A stretch of DNA of 53,473 nucleotides from an uncultured Collinsella sp. (GCA_900543605.1 UQSK01000008.1:1-53473), one strand, 5' to 3'. Shown: positions 44,301 to 51,711, counted from the stretch's first letter. The notes: generated by a model from the letters alone, not told the origin. A program made the numbers and translations.

Positions 44301-47300
44301 CCGAGCGTGTGACGCTCGAGGCGCGTGTGGGCTCGACCGATGTTGCCGCCGCTGCTGCCGAGGTAACGGCTCGCAATTATGTGCGCTATGTTCCGGGTGC
44401 TTCGGTCTGGAACTTTGATGTGACGTATCGTGGCGGTACGCAAAACCTGGTCAAGGACGGCAAGGACACCGGCAAGAGCCTGTGGACCTTCCATCATCTG
44501 CCACAAAAGAAGAATGCCTACTGGACCTTTGACATCACGCTCGAGGTGGGAAACGAAGAGGCCGCCGACACGCTCGACCTGTACGTGGACTGCGTGGATG
44601 GCAAGACGGTGACGATTCCTCTGACTCAAAAGTCGCGCGAGGGCACCCGTGTTCGCTATGTGGCGGAGTATGTGGACGAGGGTTACCTTAAGCTCCTCGA
44701 TGAGTTTAACAAGGCGAATGACTCGACCTATGTGAACTGCGGCAACTTTGAGCAAATCTTTATGCCGCAGACCTACCGCATCTCCAATGCCCAGCTTATG
44801 ACTATACTGAGTTTTGACGCCAACGCTTCGGCCAAAAAGCATTCCGCCGCGGCCGAGGAGCGCCAGCAGGAGTTTTCGAATGCCGTGCAGCAGTGGCACG
44901 AGTATATGATGGATAACTCATTTAATGATGTCGACGAGGCCTTTAACGACGCGATTGACCAGATGGTCGCCGATGCGTTTGCCGAGGAGGACGAGGACGG
45001 TATCGAGGACGAAGCCCAAGGTGGAGCTGCCCGTAAGGCTCGTCGCGCCCCTGCCGCTAGCGACGGCGAGGGTGATGATGCTGGCAACGACGAGGCCGCG
45101 CAGTTTGCGGCTGAGCTCAAGGCCGCGGTCGGCGGGTCGGCGGCGCTGCTGACCCAGCAGGGCGACAGCTATGGCGTCAATGTGGACAAGATGATCTTTG
45201 AGGATGCTTACGGCACCAGCGAGGATTGGTATCAGGAACTCGCGGCGGCCCAGGGCGCGAACGCTGCGGATGCGGCCGCCATCAAGGAGCTCGTCGACCA
45301 TGCATCGCGAGCGGAGTTTATTGCCCAGCGGGCCGAGGATCTGGTGGGCCAGTCGATGGGTATCGGCCAGCTCAACCAATACGGAAGCTGGAATGACGCA
45401 ACCGCTGCGGCGCTCAACAAGTGTGCGGGCATTAAGGCCAGCGAGTACAACGGTCAGTCGACGAGCGGGTTTAACGATTTGGGCCAGGCGCTCGGCAGCT
45501 CGCTGAGCTACAAGGCGGCTGACGACGATACCGTCAAGGGCTTTAAGGTCGCCGCGCCCGATGGCGAGCAGACGGCCTATATCGAGTCGGAGTTTATCGA
45601 GAACTCCAATAACAACAAGAACCAGGCGCTTCTGTTTAACTCGATCGCCATGCAGTGCGACATTCTGGACAACCTGTACGACAATTGGAATGTGGTCCAT
45701 AGCCTCAACAACTCCAAGGTGCGCGGATGGCTCATGGCCTGGAAGCTCAACGGCGACGTGAGCGCCCATATGAAGCTCATCCGTACGATCCGTTCGCTCA
45801 AGAGCTATAAGATCGAGTGCGAAATGTTCGGCCAGGTCTTTAAGACCGATGCGTGGAAGGCGGCCGGCCAGGCGTTTCCCGCGGCGACCCAGGGCATCGG
45901 CATCTTTACCGGCATTTACGGCGTGAACGATGCCAGCAAGAACTGGGAGAACGTGAACGTCCGTATGCAGAAGGTGAAGGGCGAGCGCGAGGGCTATGAG
46001 CTTCAGCATACGCGCTTGCTTGCCAAGCCCGAGAAGACCGAGGACGACTGGAAGTGCATTTACGCGCTGCGTGACGCCATGGAAAAGGCGCGTGCGTTTG
46101 AGGATCTGCTGTATCGCCAGCTCTGCCACGACAGCACCGATGTGGCGGTGGGCTCCATTATGACAATCGCCGGTGTGCTGACGGCCGGTTCGGCGGGTAC
46201 CGTGGTGGGTGCTGCCTATGATGCGGCTTCGACCAGCGTAGGTTCGGAGCGCGCGATTAAGCTGACCAATGCCGAATGCGCCTACGATGTTGCCTGCGAG
46301 CAGGTTGAGCGCGCGTGCCAGAATCGTATTACGGTCAACTGGGGCGAGCTGACCGATGCCGAGGTCTACAAGGCCAACAAGGACGGCTTGATCTCGGACG
46401 AGAAGATGCAGTCGATCTTCGAGGCGCGTTATCGCAATGTGGCTGCCAAGGCTGCACCCGACCCTGCGGGCGTGGTGTACGAGGGCCTGCTGTCCAATAC
46501 GGTTGAAGGCGCAACGGTTGAGCTGTGGAGCGCCGACGATGCGGCCGGTACCAATGCAGTGCGTTGGGATGCCGAGGAGTATGAGCAGGACAATCCGCTT
46601 GCGACGGGTGCGGACGGTGCATACAACTGGAATACGCCGACCGGCTGGTATCAGGTGCGCGTGACCAAGGACGGGTATGAGGAGGCGCGTTCGGCTTGGC
46701 TGCGCGTGCCGCCGATTCAGACTGAGGTGAACATTGGCTTGGTGTCGACGGCGGCGCCCGAGGTGGCCTCGGCCCATGCCTATACCGATTGCATCGAGGT
46801 TGAATTTGCGCAGTATATGGATGCGAGCGACGATGCCCTGGCCGCGCTGGATGCGCAGGGGCTGGGCGACGTGACGTATAAGTGGCTCGACAAACAGGAC
46901 GATCCCAATGGCAAGCCGCTGTCTCGCGTGCTGCGTATTCGCTATGCCGATGCGCGTGAGGCGGGCTCGGCGGTGGCGTTTGAGCTCAACGGTGCTCGCA
47001 ACTACGCCGGCACGGCCATGGCACGCTGGGCGAGTGGCGAGCTTTCCGTGGGCGTGCGTGCCGACAAGCTCAAGCTCAACGTGGAGCAGGCTGTGACCAT
47101 GCTTGAGGGCAGTGACTTTGAGCTGGTGGCGCACGTGACCGATAAGGCGGGCAAGCCGTTTGCGGGTGCCAAGGTTAGTGTTGGGCTGGAGTCCTCGGCT
47201 ATCTGCTCTGTCGATGCCACCCAGGCCGTGACGGGCGAGGACGGAGCGGCGACGTTTGTGCTGCATGGTGCTCTGCCCGGTTTGACGACGTTGGCGGCGG

Positions 47301-47962
47301 CGGTGGACGGCACGGCGCTGTCCAAGCAGGTTGACGTTCGCGTGTCTGCCGAGGCGGTGCGACCGGCGCGACCGGTGGCGACAATTGGTGCGACGACGTT
47401 TGGTGCATGGTCGCCCAAGGAGAACTACATTACGGTGCCCAAGGGCACGAAGCTGGAGCTTTCGGCCGAGGATGGCACGACGATTTGGTACACCACCAAC
47501 GACACCTGCCCCTGCCGTGACGAAGGCCGCGTAAAGTACACCGAGCCTATTGCGCTCGATAGCAACATGTATGTGCGCATTGCGGCACAGCGCCCTGGCA
47601 TGTCGTACAGCGAGTATTCCGAGCGTCTGAACATTACGATTACGGTGACCGATGAGCCGGCGCCTGAGCCGACGCCCGATCCCGAGCCGACGCCCGAGCC
47701 GGACCCGACGCCTGGCGACGGCGAGCAGGGCGGCGGTGCGGATGGCTCTGGCGGCACCGGGGTCCCTGTGGGCAGTTCGACTTCGACGACCACGGTGACG
47801 ACGGACAAGTCCAAGGGTAAGGGCGAGAACGGCAAGAAGTCCGGCGGCACGGAGCTTGCCAGCACGGGTGACTCCGCCGCGATGACGGTCGCCGCCCTGG
47901 GCATCGCCGGCGCAACCGTTGCCGCGGCCGGCATCGCCGCGACCAAGCGCCGCAAGCACTAG
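41345..47962 (+). CDS. Giant LAxTG-anchored surface protein with BspA-type leucine-rich repeats
   Basis: At 2205 residues this is the largest gene in the window. A signal peptide (about 1-33, ending AFA) is followed by an Ala/Asp/Thr-rich lead. BspA-type leucine-rich repeats come next (about residues 185-430: SIKEIALPDSVEELGWNAF, TIPEQAFEGC, SVTIGDGVKSIGALAF), then several beta-rich modules. A long helical region, about 1150-1690, is rich in charged residues. The C-terminal part has a carboxypeptidase-regulatory-like module (near 1720), an Ig-like module (near 1900) and a chitobiase-C-like module with TIWYTTND. It ends with a Pro/Glu spacer, LASTG at 2171-2175, a membrane helix and KRRKH. ATG 41345 follows AAAGGA. 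Such proteins usually bind host or microbial partners. Confidence 0.88.
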   Translation: MRWTTVRALCRRLTVATVTLAMVTGSFPAGAFAEAFNTDNTFVQTDNGQVAGAASADSADAQTSDSASADPAPDAGAADLTVLDTGDAPTPPASEIASAAGLTGAGQTESTPAGTLATDLVEGKELAEQQKQEEASGAEATWNEELELWATSKGATGVKGEYDDGYIAGEQTPAQYYFSTDSLTNEISIEYGDAGITTLEVPSTIDGKNVVSLKDMGNAALTSVTFAPDSHVRTVGGLGGSSIKEIALPDSVEELGWNAFTGSKTLQTVTWPNNAAFTTIPEQAFEGCEKLDDNVVATLPPSVKTIDYRAFANCGVPQFYVSDTTVLTFTQIDVPGTVERIERYAFDGCSHVSSVTIGDGVKSIGALAFASLDPAIAGKEIVLPKSVEMIEWGAFENTRYGNETNHNAVSLRVMNPDLQFGEAGYPGDYNERVTIDGVTYAIPFSEGQTIYAYATDSAGNPSMVKKLADAVADRKDSIDSSKPAYAFEWMGEAAQVTGKLPQGATATLAQAGQSTPLAVSDDGSFTADALSKTAATLRISLDGYYDMVLACPGDQMTGTWNIGEIKAEDFTKIPASRAIELNVAYLEPVAGQDKTERIELDSLDNIDLTVKSGGKTLKPAKGDKENDYRIQGTALVVSQAIADADQDLEITLVPKDSLKLGGATATVKPSAGKVDIDLKPWGTAAVTTKGDYQGANRVLVFRTSDGKLVADGVTYLMGYEDDGTTPIMKAETPRLKAGSYTIVAFNKTSYEIQATSYSTFSRLGLTVGKHIAQKQVKIEDGKQLDVTLDVPTFDVETYRAERGLAAGSVIAESPAVTGVETELRIHYELKDSQAAKIEIPLTKDAVEDVSAGFREADDSTNTWWTDATWEGDNLVLDMKKSAGADVFVRFKPKAAGTYAISPLITLGEVTLPLGSTTLEVSGSRIEVDSTDVHSLLGNVAYVYAAPGKSVQLTVGTGSSAAKYTGKTNKLGRAKIEYDLPQDTLAAERVTLEARVGSTDVAAAAAEVTARNYVRYVPGASVWNFDVTYRGGTQNLVKDGKDTGKSLWTFHHLPQKKNAYWTFDITLEVGNEEAADTLDLYVDCVDGKTVTIPLTQKSREGTRVRYVAEYVDEGYLKLLDEFNKANDSTYVNCGNFEQIFMPQTYRISNAQLMTILSFDANASAKKHSAAAEERQQEFSNAVQQWHEYMMDNSFNDVDEAFNDAIDQMVADAFAEEDEDGIEDEAQGGAARKARRAPAASDGEGDDAGNDEAAQFAAELKAAVGGSAALLTQQGDSYGVNVDKMIFEDAYGTSEDWYQELAAAQGANAADAAAIKELVDHASRAEFIAQRAEDLVGQSMGIGQLNQYGSWNDATAAALNKCAGIKASEYNGQSTSGFNDLGQALGSSLSYKAADDDTVKGFKVAAPDGEQTAYIESEFIENSNNNKNQALLFNSIAMQCDILDNLYDNWNVVHSLNNSKVRGWLMAWKLNGDVSAHMKLIRTIRSLKSYKIECEMFGQVFKTDAWKAAGQAFPAATQGIGIFTGIYGVNDASKNWENVNVRMQKVKGEREGYELQHTRLLAKPEKTEDDWKCIYALRDAMEKARAFEDLLYRQLCHDSTDVAVGSIMTIAGVLTAGSAGTVVGAAYDAASTSVGSERAIKLTNAECAYDVACEQVERACQNRITVNWGELTDAEVYKANKDGLISDEKMQSIFEARYRNVAAKAAPDPAGVVYEGLLSNTVEGATVELWSADDAAGTNAVRWDAEEYEQDNPLATGADGAYNWNTPTGWYQVRVTKDGYEEARSAWLRVPPIQTEVNIGLVSTAAPEVASAHAYTDCIEVEFAQYMDASDDALAALDAQGLGDVTYKWLDKQDDPNGKPLSRVLRIRYADAREAGSAVAFELNGARNYAGTAMARWASGELSVGVRADKLKLNVEQAVTMLEGSDFELVAHVTDKAGKPFAGAKVSVGLESSAICSVDATQAVTGEDGAATFVLHGALPGLTTLAAAVDGTALSKQVDVRVSAEAVRPARPVATIGATTFGAWSPKENYITVPKGTKLELSAEDGTTIWYTTNDTCPCRDEGRVKYTEPIALDSNMYVRIAAQRPGMSYSEYSERLNITITVTDEPAPEPTPDPEPTPEPDPTPGDGEQGGGADGSGGTGVPVGSSTSTTTVTTDKSKGKGENGKKSGGTELASTGDSAAMTVAALGIAGATVAAAGIAATKRRKH

Positions 47963-47998
47963 GTTTTGGTGACAGCGTCCATCCTCGGCTTTAGCAAA

Positions 47999-48055
47999 AT
48001 CTCAATCTGTAACACCAGGCTGCCCAAAACGGCTCTAGATGGTACAGATTGAGAT
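47999..48055. repeat. 57-nt palindrome, copy d
   Basis: ATCTCAATCTGTAACA (47999-48014) pairs with TGGTACAGATTGAGAT (48040-48055), one mismatch. The loop is almost the same as that of copy b, and both lie about 36 bases after a surface-gene stop codon. Confidence 0.92.
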
Positions 48056-48079
48056 GAACTGTTCGGCTGCCAACCTAAC

Positions 48080-48136
48080 GTCTCGATCTGTAACACGTAG
48101 TGGGGAATTTGGTCTCTAACTGTTACAGATTGAGAT
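48080..48136. repeat. 57-nt palindrome, copy e
   Basis: GTCTCGATCTGTAACA (48080-48095) pairs with TGTTACAGATTGAGAT (48121-48136). Its loop and position match copy c. Confidence 0.92.
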
Positions 48137-48159
48137 GAACAGGCGGGTGTTCGCACAAT

Positions 48160-48216
48160 ATCTTGATCTGTAACAACTACAAGGCTCAACAGGGTCTAAC
48201 TGTTACAGATTGAGAC
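48160..48216. repeat. 57-nt palindrome, copy f
   Basis: ATCTTGATCTGTAACA (48160-48175) pairs with TGTTACAGATTGAGAC (48201-48216). This third copy has no counterpart after surface gene 1. The 393-bp gap 47963-48355 holds copies d, e and f, a GGGACAG palindrome and the nfnB terminator, and no gene. Confidence 0.9.
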
Positions 48217-48238
48217 AAAACGACCGACCAAGTCCCAA

Positions 48239-48273
48239 ACCACCACAAAGGTGCCTGTCCCCTTTGTGGTGGT
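48239..48273 (-). repeat. GGGACAG palindrome, ACCACCACAAAG type, copy 2, reverse orientation
   Basis: ACCACCACAAAG (48239-48250) pairs perfectly with CTTTGTGGTGGT (48262-48273) around GTGCCTGTCCC. Its arms are identical to the copy at 38977-39011, but the asymmetric core is inverted. Confidence 0.9.
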
Positions 48274-48287
48274 GGAGCGGCCGGCAT

Positions 48288-48327
48288 AGAAAAAGTCCCC
48301 GCCGGGCGTGTGCTCGACGGGGACTTT
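48288..48327 (-). terminator. Intrinsic terminator after nfnB
   Basis: AAAGTCCCCG (48292-48301) pairs perfectly with CGGGGACTTT (48318-48327). On the minus strand the stem ends in a T-run, so it terminates the nfnA-nfnB transcript. Confidence 0.9.
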
Positions 48328-48355
48328 GCCGTTTGATGGCTAACGCTGAGGGTGA

Positions 48356-49765
48356 TTACTCGCCCAGCAGGCTCTTGGTGATGGAAGCGGCGGCCTTCTT
48401 GCCGGCGCCCATCGCCAGAATGACCGTAGCGGCACCGGTGACGATGTCGCCGCCAGCCCAGATGCGGGGATCGGTGGTCTGGCCGGTCTCCTCGTCGGCG
48501 ACGATGTAGCCCCACTTGTTGAGCTCCATCTTGCCGCCGATCTTCTTTGCGAAGGGGTTGGCGTTGGTACCGATAGCCGAGATTGCGACGTCGCAGGGGA
48601 TCTCCTCGATGGCGCCCTCGATGGGCACCGGACGACGACGGCCGGACTCGTCGGGCTCGCCGAGCTCCATCTTCTGGACCTTGACGGCGCACACGGAGCC
48701 GTCCTCGCCAGCGACAAACTCGAGCGGGGAGACGAGCGGCAGAACCTCGACGCCCTCGGCCTTGGCATGGTGCAGCTCAGCGCGACGGCAGGGCATCTCG
48801 TCCTCGGTACGACGGTAGGCGATGATGGCGTGCTCGGCGCCCAGACGCTTGGCGGTGCGGACGGCGTCCATAGCCACGTTGCCGCCACCAAAGACGACGA
48901 CGTTCTTGCCGTGCTTGGTGGGGGTGTCGTACTCGGGGAACTTGTTGGCCTTCATCAGGTTCACGCGGGTGAGGTACTCGTTTGCGAAGAAGACGTTGGG
49001 CAGGTTCTCGCCGGGGACGTTGAGGAACTTGGGCAGGCCAGCGCCGGTCGCCACGTAGATGGCGTCGAAGCCCTGCTCGAACAGCTCCTCGGCCGTGGCC
49101 ATGTTGCCCACGACGGAGTTGTACTCAAACTTGACGCCCATGTCCTCCAGGCCGTCAATCTCGCGCTTGACGACTGCCTTGGGCAGACGGAACTCGGGGA
49201 TGCCGTAGACCAGCACGCCGCCGCCGGTGAAGAAGGCCTCAAAGACGGTAACGTCAAAGCCGTTGCGGGCGAGCTCGCCAGCGCAGGTGATGCCGGACGG
49301 GCCGGAGCCGACGACGGCGACCTTCTTGCCGTTCTTGGGGGCCATCTTGGGCGTGGAGGCGAGCTCGGGGCGGTCACCCAGGAAGCGCTCGAGCTGGCCG
49401 ATGGCTACGGGCTCGGACTTCTTACCACGGATGCACTTGCCCTCGCACTGGTTCTCCTGCGGGCAGACACGGCCGCAGATGGCGGGAAGCATGGAGTCCT
49501 CGCGGATGGTATCGAGAGCGCCGCCGAAGTCCTTCGCGCGGATCTGCTCGATAAAGCGGGGGATGTTGATGTTGACGGGGCAGCCCTCAACACAGAACGG
49601 CTTCTTGCAGTTGAGGCAGCGCTCGGCCTCGGCCAGCGCCATCTCCTCGGTGAAGCCCTTGTCGACGGGGCGGAAGTCGCAGGCGCGCTCGGCAGCCGGC
49701 TCCTCGTTATCGGGGGTGCGGGGCGACTTCATATCGGCAACGAAACGACCGTTAACTAGTGGCAT
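48356..49765 (-). CDS. nfnB: NfnB: large subunit of ferredoxin:NADP+ transhydrogenase
   Basis: NfnB and NfnA form the electron-bifurcating enzyme that couples NADH, NADPH and reduced ferredoxin. The 469-residue protein is GltD-like. N-terminal cysteine motifs for two [4Fe-4S] clusters are seen (CLNCKKPFCVEGCP near residue 50, CGRVCPQENQCEGKC near 97). An FAD-binding VVGSGPSGITCAGEL lies near residue 151, and an NADPH-binding VVFGGGNVAMDAV near 288. The start overlaps the end of nfnA by ten bases, which argues for a joint complex. A stand-alone glutamate synthase small subunit is the alternative, but the pairing makes NfnB more likely. Confidence 0.88.
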   Translation of the reverse strand: MPLVNGRFVADMKSPRTPDNEEPAAERACDFRPVDKGFTEEMALAEAERCLNCKKPFCVEGCPVNINIPRFIEQIRAKDFGGALDTIREDSMLPAICGRVCPQENQCEGKCIRGKKSEPVAIGQLERFLGDRPELASTPKMAPKNGKKVAVVGSGPSGITCAGELARNGFDVTVFEAFFTGGGVLVYGIPEFRLPKAVVKREIDGLEDMGVKFEYNSVVGNMATAEELFEQGFDAIYVATGAGLPKFLNVPGENLPNVFFANEYLTRVNLMKANKFPEYDTPTKHGKNVVVFGGGNVAMDAVRTAKRLGAEHAIIAYRRTEDEMPCRRAELHHAKAEGVEVLPLVSPLEFVAGEDGSVCAVKVQKMELGEPDESGRRRPVPIEGAIEEIPCDVAISAIGTNANPFAKKIGGKMELNKWGYIVADEETGQTTDPRIWAGGDIVTGAATVILAMGAGKKAAASITKSLLGE

Positions 49766-50595
49766 GCGCAGCTCTTTTCCTCATAGGCCTTGAGGGACTC
49801 GCCCTCTTCGGAACGGTAAGCGGCCTGGCGGGCACGAAGGTCATCCCAGTCGACCAAGGTGGCATCGAAGTCAGGGCCGTCGACGCAAGCGAACTTGGTC
49901 ACGCCGCCCACCTCGACGCGGCAGCAGCCGCACATGCCGGTGCCGTCAACCATGATGGGGTTGAGGGACGCGGTGATGGGGGTGTCGTACTTCTGGGCGG
50001 TGAGGGTCGAGAACTTCATCATCGGAACGGGGCCGACGCAGAAGACCTGGCTCACGGCCTTGTCCTGCAGCAGGCGCTCCAGCGGAGCGGTGACAACGCC
50101 CTGCTCGCCGTAGGAACCGTCATCGGTAGTGATGTGGATGTGGTCCTCGTCGAGGAGCTCGCGGAACTGGTCCTCCATGAGCAAGAGGTCCTTGGTGCGG
50201 GCGCCCATGATGGCGTGCACCTCGTGGCCGGTCTCGACCAGGTGCTTGGCGACCGGGAAGGCAATTGCCAGGCCGACGCCGCCGCCAATGACGGCGCAGG
50301 GGCCCTCGGCCATCTCGGTGGGAACGCCCAGCGGGCCCACGACGTCGCGCAGCGACTCGCCGGCCTCGTAGGTGGAAAGCATTTCGGTGGTCTTGCCGAT
50401 CACCATGAAGATGAACTCGACCCAGCCCCCGTCACCGTTCCAGCCGGCCAGGGTAAACGGGACACGCTCGCCCGTCTCGTTGGCGCGAACCATGAGGAAC
50501 TGTCCAGCGTGCGCATGCTTGGCGATTGCAGGCGCCTCGATGCGGAACTTGAACACCTTCTCCGAGAACTGCGTCTTCTCCAGGATCTTATACAT
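49756..50595 (-). CDS. nfnA: NfnA: small subunit of ferredoxin:NADP+ transhydrogenase
   Basis: The 279-residue protein belongs to the ferredoxin-reductase-like family that includes dihydroorotate dehydrogenase electron-transfer subunits. It has an N-terminal FAD-binding barrel (FTLAGW near residue 52), an NAD-binding part with VIGGGVGLAIAFP near residue 103, and a C-terminal [2Fe-2S] cysteine set in GMCGCCRVEV and KFACVDGP. A last segment SCACH adds two cysteines. Directly followed by nfnB, it gives the NfnAB pair typical of anaerobes. The start at 50595 follows GAGAGGGG. A minus-strand TATAAT lies at 50701-50706. Confidence 0.88.
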   Translation of the reverse strand: MYKILEKTQFSEKVFKFRIEAPAIAKHAHAGQFLMVRANETGERVPFTLAGWNGDGGWVEFIFMVIGKTTEMLSTYEAGESLRDVVGPLGVPTEMAEGPCAVIGGGVGLAIAFPVAKHLVETGHEVHAIMGARTKDLLLMEDQFRELLDEDHIHITTDDGSYGEQGVVTAPLERLLQDKAVSQVFCVGPVPMMKFSTLTAQKYDTPITASLNPIMVDGTGMCGCCRVEVGGVTKFACVDGPDFDATLVDWDDLRARQAAYRSEEGESLKAYEEKSCACH

Positions 50596-50769
50596 AGAAC
50601 CCCTCTCTTGTTAGGGCCGCCGAACCGTGCCTCCACGGAAATGGACGGTAGCCCGAATAAAACCGTACGCGCACAGGCGTTGTGCAGACATACGGTGCAA
50701 ATTATACCCTCATGGACATGTCACTTACGTGTGTCTTCGGCGGTTGGGAGCAGGGTTTATCCACTTTGG

Positions 50770-50807
50770 CCTACCAAAGGGGGAGAGGTTTATTTTGGTC
50801 GGTTTTA
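50770..50807 (+). repeat. AAAACCTGCC-type palindrome, copy 2
   Basis: CCTACC (50770-50775) pairs with GGTCGG, one pair being G-U, and the block AGAGGTTTATTTTGG matches the copy at 27495-27537. The core here reads GGGGGAGAG instead of GGGACAG. Confidence 0.7.
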
Positions 50808-50821
50808 TCAGGTAAAACGGC

Positions 50822-50863
50822 AAATGGGGCCGGCCTCGGGTTGTGATGAGGCCGGCCCCATTT
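50822..50863 (-). terminator. Perfect 16-bp hairpin downstream of pth
   Basis: The arms 50822-50837 and 50848-50863 are exact reverse complements (outer end AAATGGGGCC), with a ten-base loop. The T-run is short (three bases), so termination would be moderate. Its likely role is to end the minus-strand pth transcript before nfnA. Confidence 0.7.
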
Positions 50864-50930
50864 GGGGTGCTATGCATGTATGGTGGCGGCGTGTTTATTG
50901 CGATGTGCCGACTGCGGCGTTTACGCAGAT

Positions 50931-50970
50931 AAAACCTGCCAAAATAAACATCCCTTTTTGGTAGGTTTTA
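50931..50970 (-). repeat. AAAACCTGCC-type palindrome, copy 3
   Basis: AAAACCTGCC (50931-50940) pairs with GGTAGGTTTT (50960-50969). On the minus strand it reads as the same unit found after purF, including AGGGATGTTTATTTTGG. The pth stop codon is the TAA at its edge, just as the purF stop codon is in copy 1. Confidence 0.85.
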
Positions 50971-51597
50971 GTGCTTGCCGTTGGCGGAGGCGGCGCCGTT
51001 GACATGGTCGCGGGCATAGACCACGCCGTGCACGATCGCCAGGCCGGCGGCGTCGGCCGCGCGGGCGCAGGTGTCCTGGAAATCCTCGGCCTCGCGGGCG
51101 CGCAGCTGCTTAAGAACGTAGTCGGCGACGGCCATCTTGCCGGGAGGGTTGCCGATGCCGGTGCGGATGCGGCTGAAGTCGCGGCTGCCCATCTTGTCGA
51201 TGATGGAGCGCAGGCCGTTGTGACCGGCATGGCCTCCGCCCACCTTAACACGTACGTCGCCGGCGGGAATGTCGAGCTCGTCGTGAATCACGAGCAGCTC
51301 CTCGGCCTTGATCTTGTACTCGCGGCAGAGCTTGGAGATGGGGCCACCCGAGGTATTCATATACGACTGCGGCTTGACCAGCACGATCTGGCGCTTGCCG
51401 CCCTCTTCCTCGGGATCGTTGATGTTGATGAGCGCGACCTCGGCGCCTGCTTGGTTTTTCCAGTACGTGACGCCGGCCTGACGGGCCAGCTCGTCGATTG
51501 CTTTGAAACCAGCGTTGTGACGGGTCTCGGCATATTCCTCGCCCGGGTTGCCAAGCCCGGCAACCATGCGAATCTTAAGCGGCTGTGCAGCTGCCAT
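50968..51597 (-). CDS. pth: Peptidyl-tRNA hydrolase
   Basis: Pth frees tRNAs from peptides dropped by the ribosome. The 209-residue protein has the family motifs VAGLGNPGEEYAETRHNAGF (with the catalytic His in RHNAGF), VIHDELDIP, and GGGHAGHNGLRSI. ATG 51597 is chosen because AAAGGA lies seven bases away; other in-frame ATGs lie upstream. It follows prs on the minus strand after a gap of 242 bp that contains a long hairpin. The glmU-prs-pth order is common in Gram-positive bacteria. Confidence 0.95.
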   Translation of the reverse strand: MAAAQPLKIRMVAGLGNPGEEYAETRHNAGFKAIDELARQAGVTYWKNQAGAEVALININDPEEEGGKRQIVLVKPQSYMNTSGGPISKLCREYKIKAEELLVIHDELDIPAGDVRVKVGGGHAGHNGLRSIIDKMGSRDFSRIRTGIGNPPGKMAVADYVLKQLRAREAEDFQDTCARAADAAGLAIVHGVVYARDHVNGAASANGKH

Positions 51598-51711
51598 GTT
51601 CATCCTTTCGTTACACAAAAGTTCAATCAACGACAAAGGCTACCACGCCCGCCGAAGGCGAGGAAAGGTTGCAGCAAAGTCATTTCAGAAAACAGCTGCC
51701 CCGAGACAGCA

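Larger units (their letters stand above)
50596..50967. other. Intergenic region between nfnA and pth
   Basis: The 372-bp gap holds no gene that I can support. It contains the nfnA promoter element (minus-strand TATAAT, 50701-50706), two AAAACCTGCC-type palindromes (50770-50807 and 50931-50970), a small GTTTTA/TAAAAC hairpin at 50802-50818, and a perfect 16-bp hairpin at 50822-50863. Confidence 0.6.

Noticed and set aside
44918..47959. A 1013-residue open frame on the minus strand inside the giant surface gene
   Set aside because: It has shadow composition (Arg, His, Leu, Ala), no ribosome binding site, and lies fully opposite a continuous plus-strand gene with signal peptide and wall anchor.
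37277..48216. CRISPR array
   Set aside because: The repeated units are palindromes in groups of one to three with uneven gaps, not regularly spaced repeats with unique spacers, and no cas gene is present.
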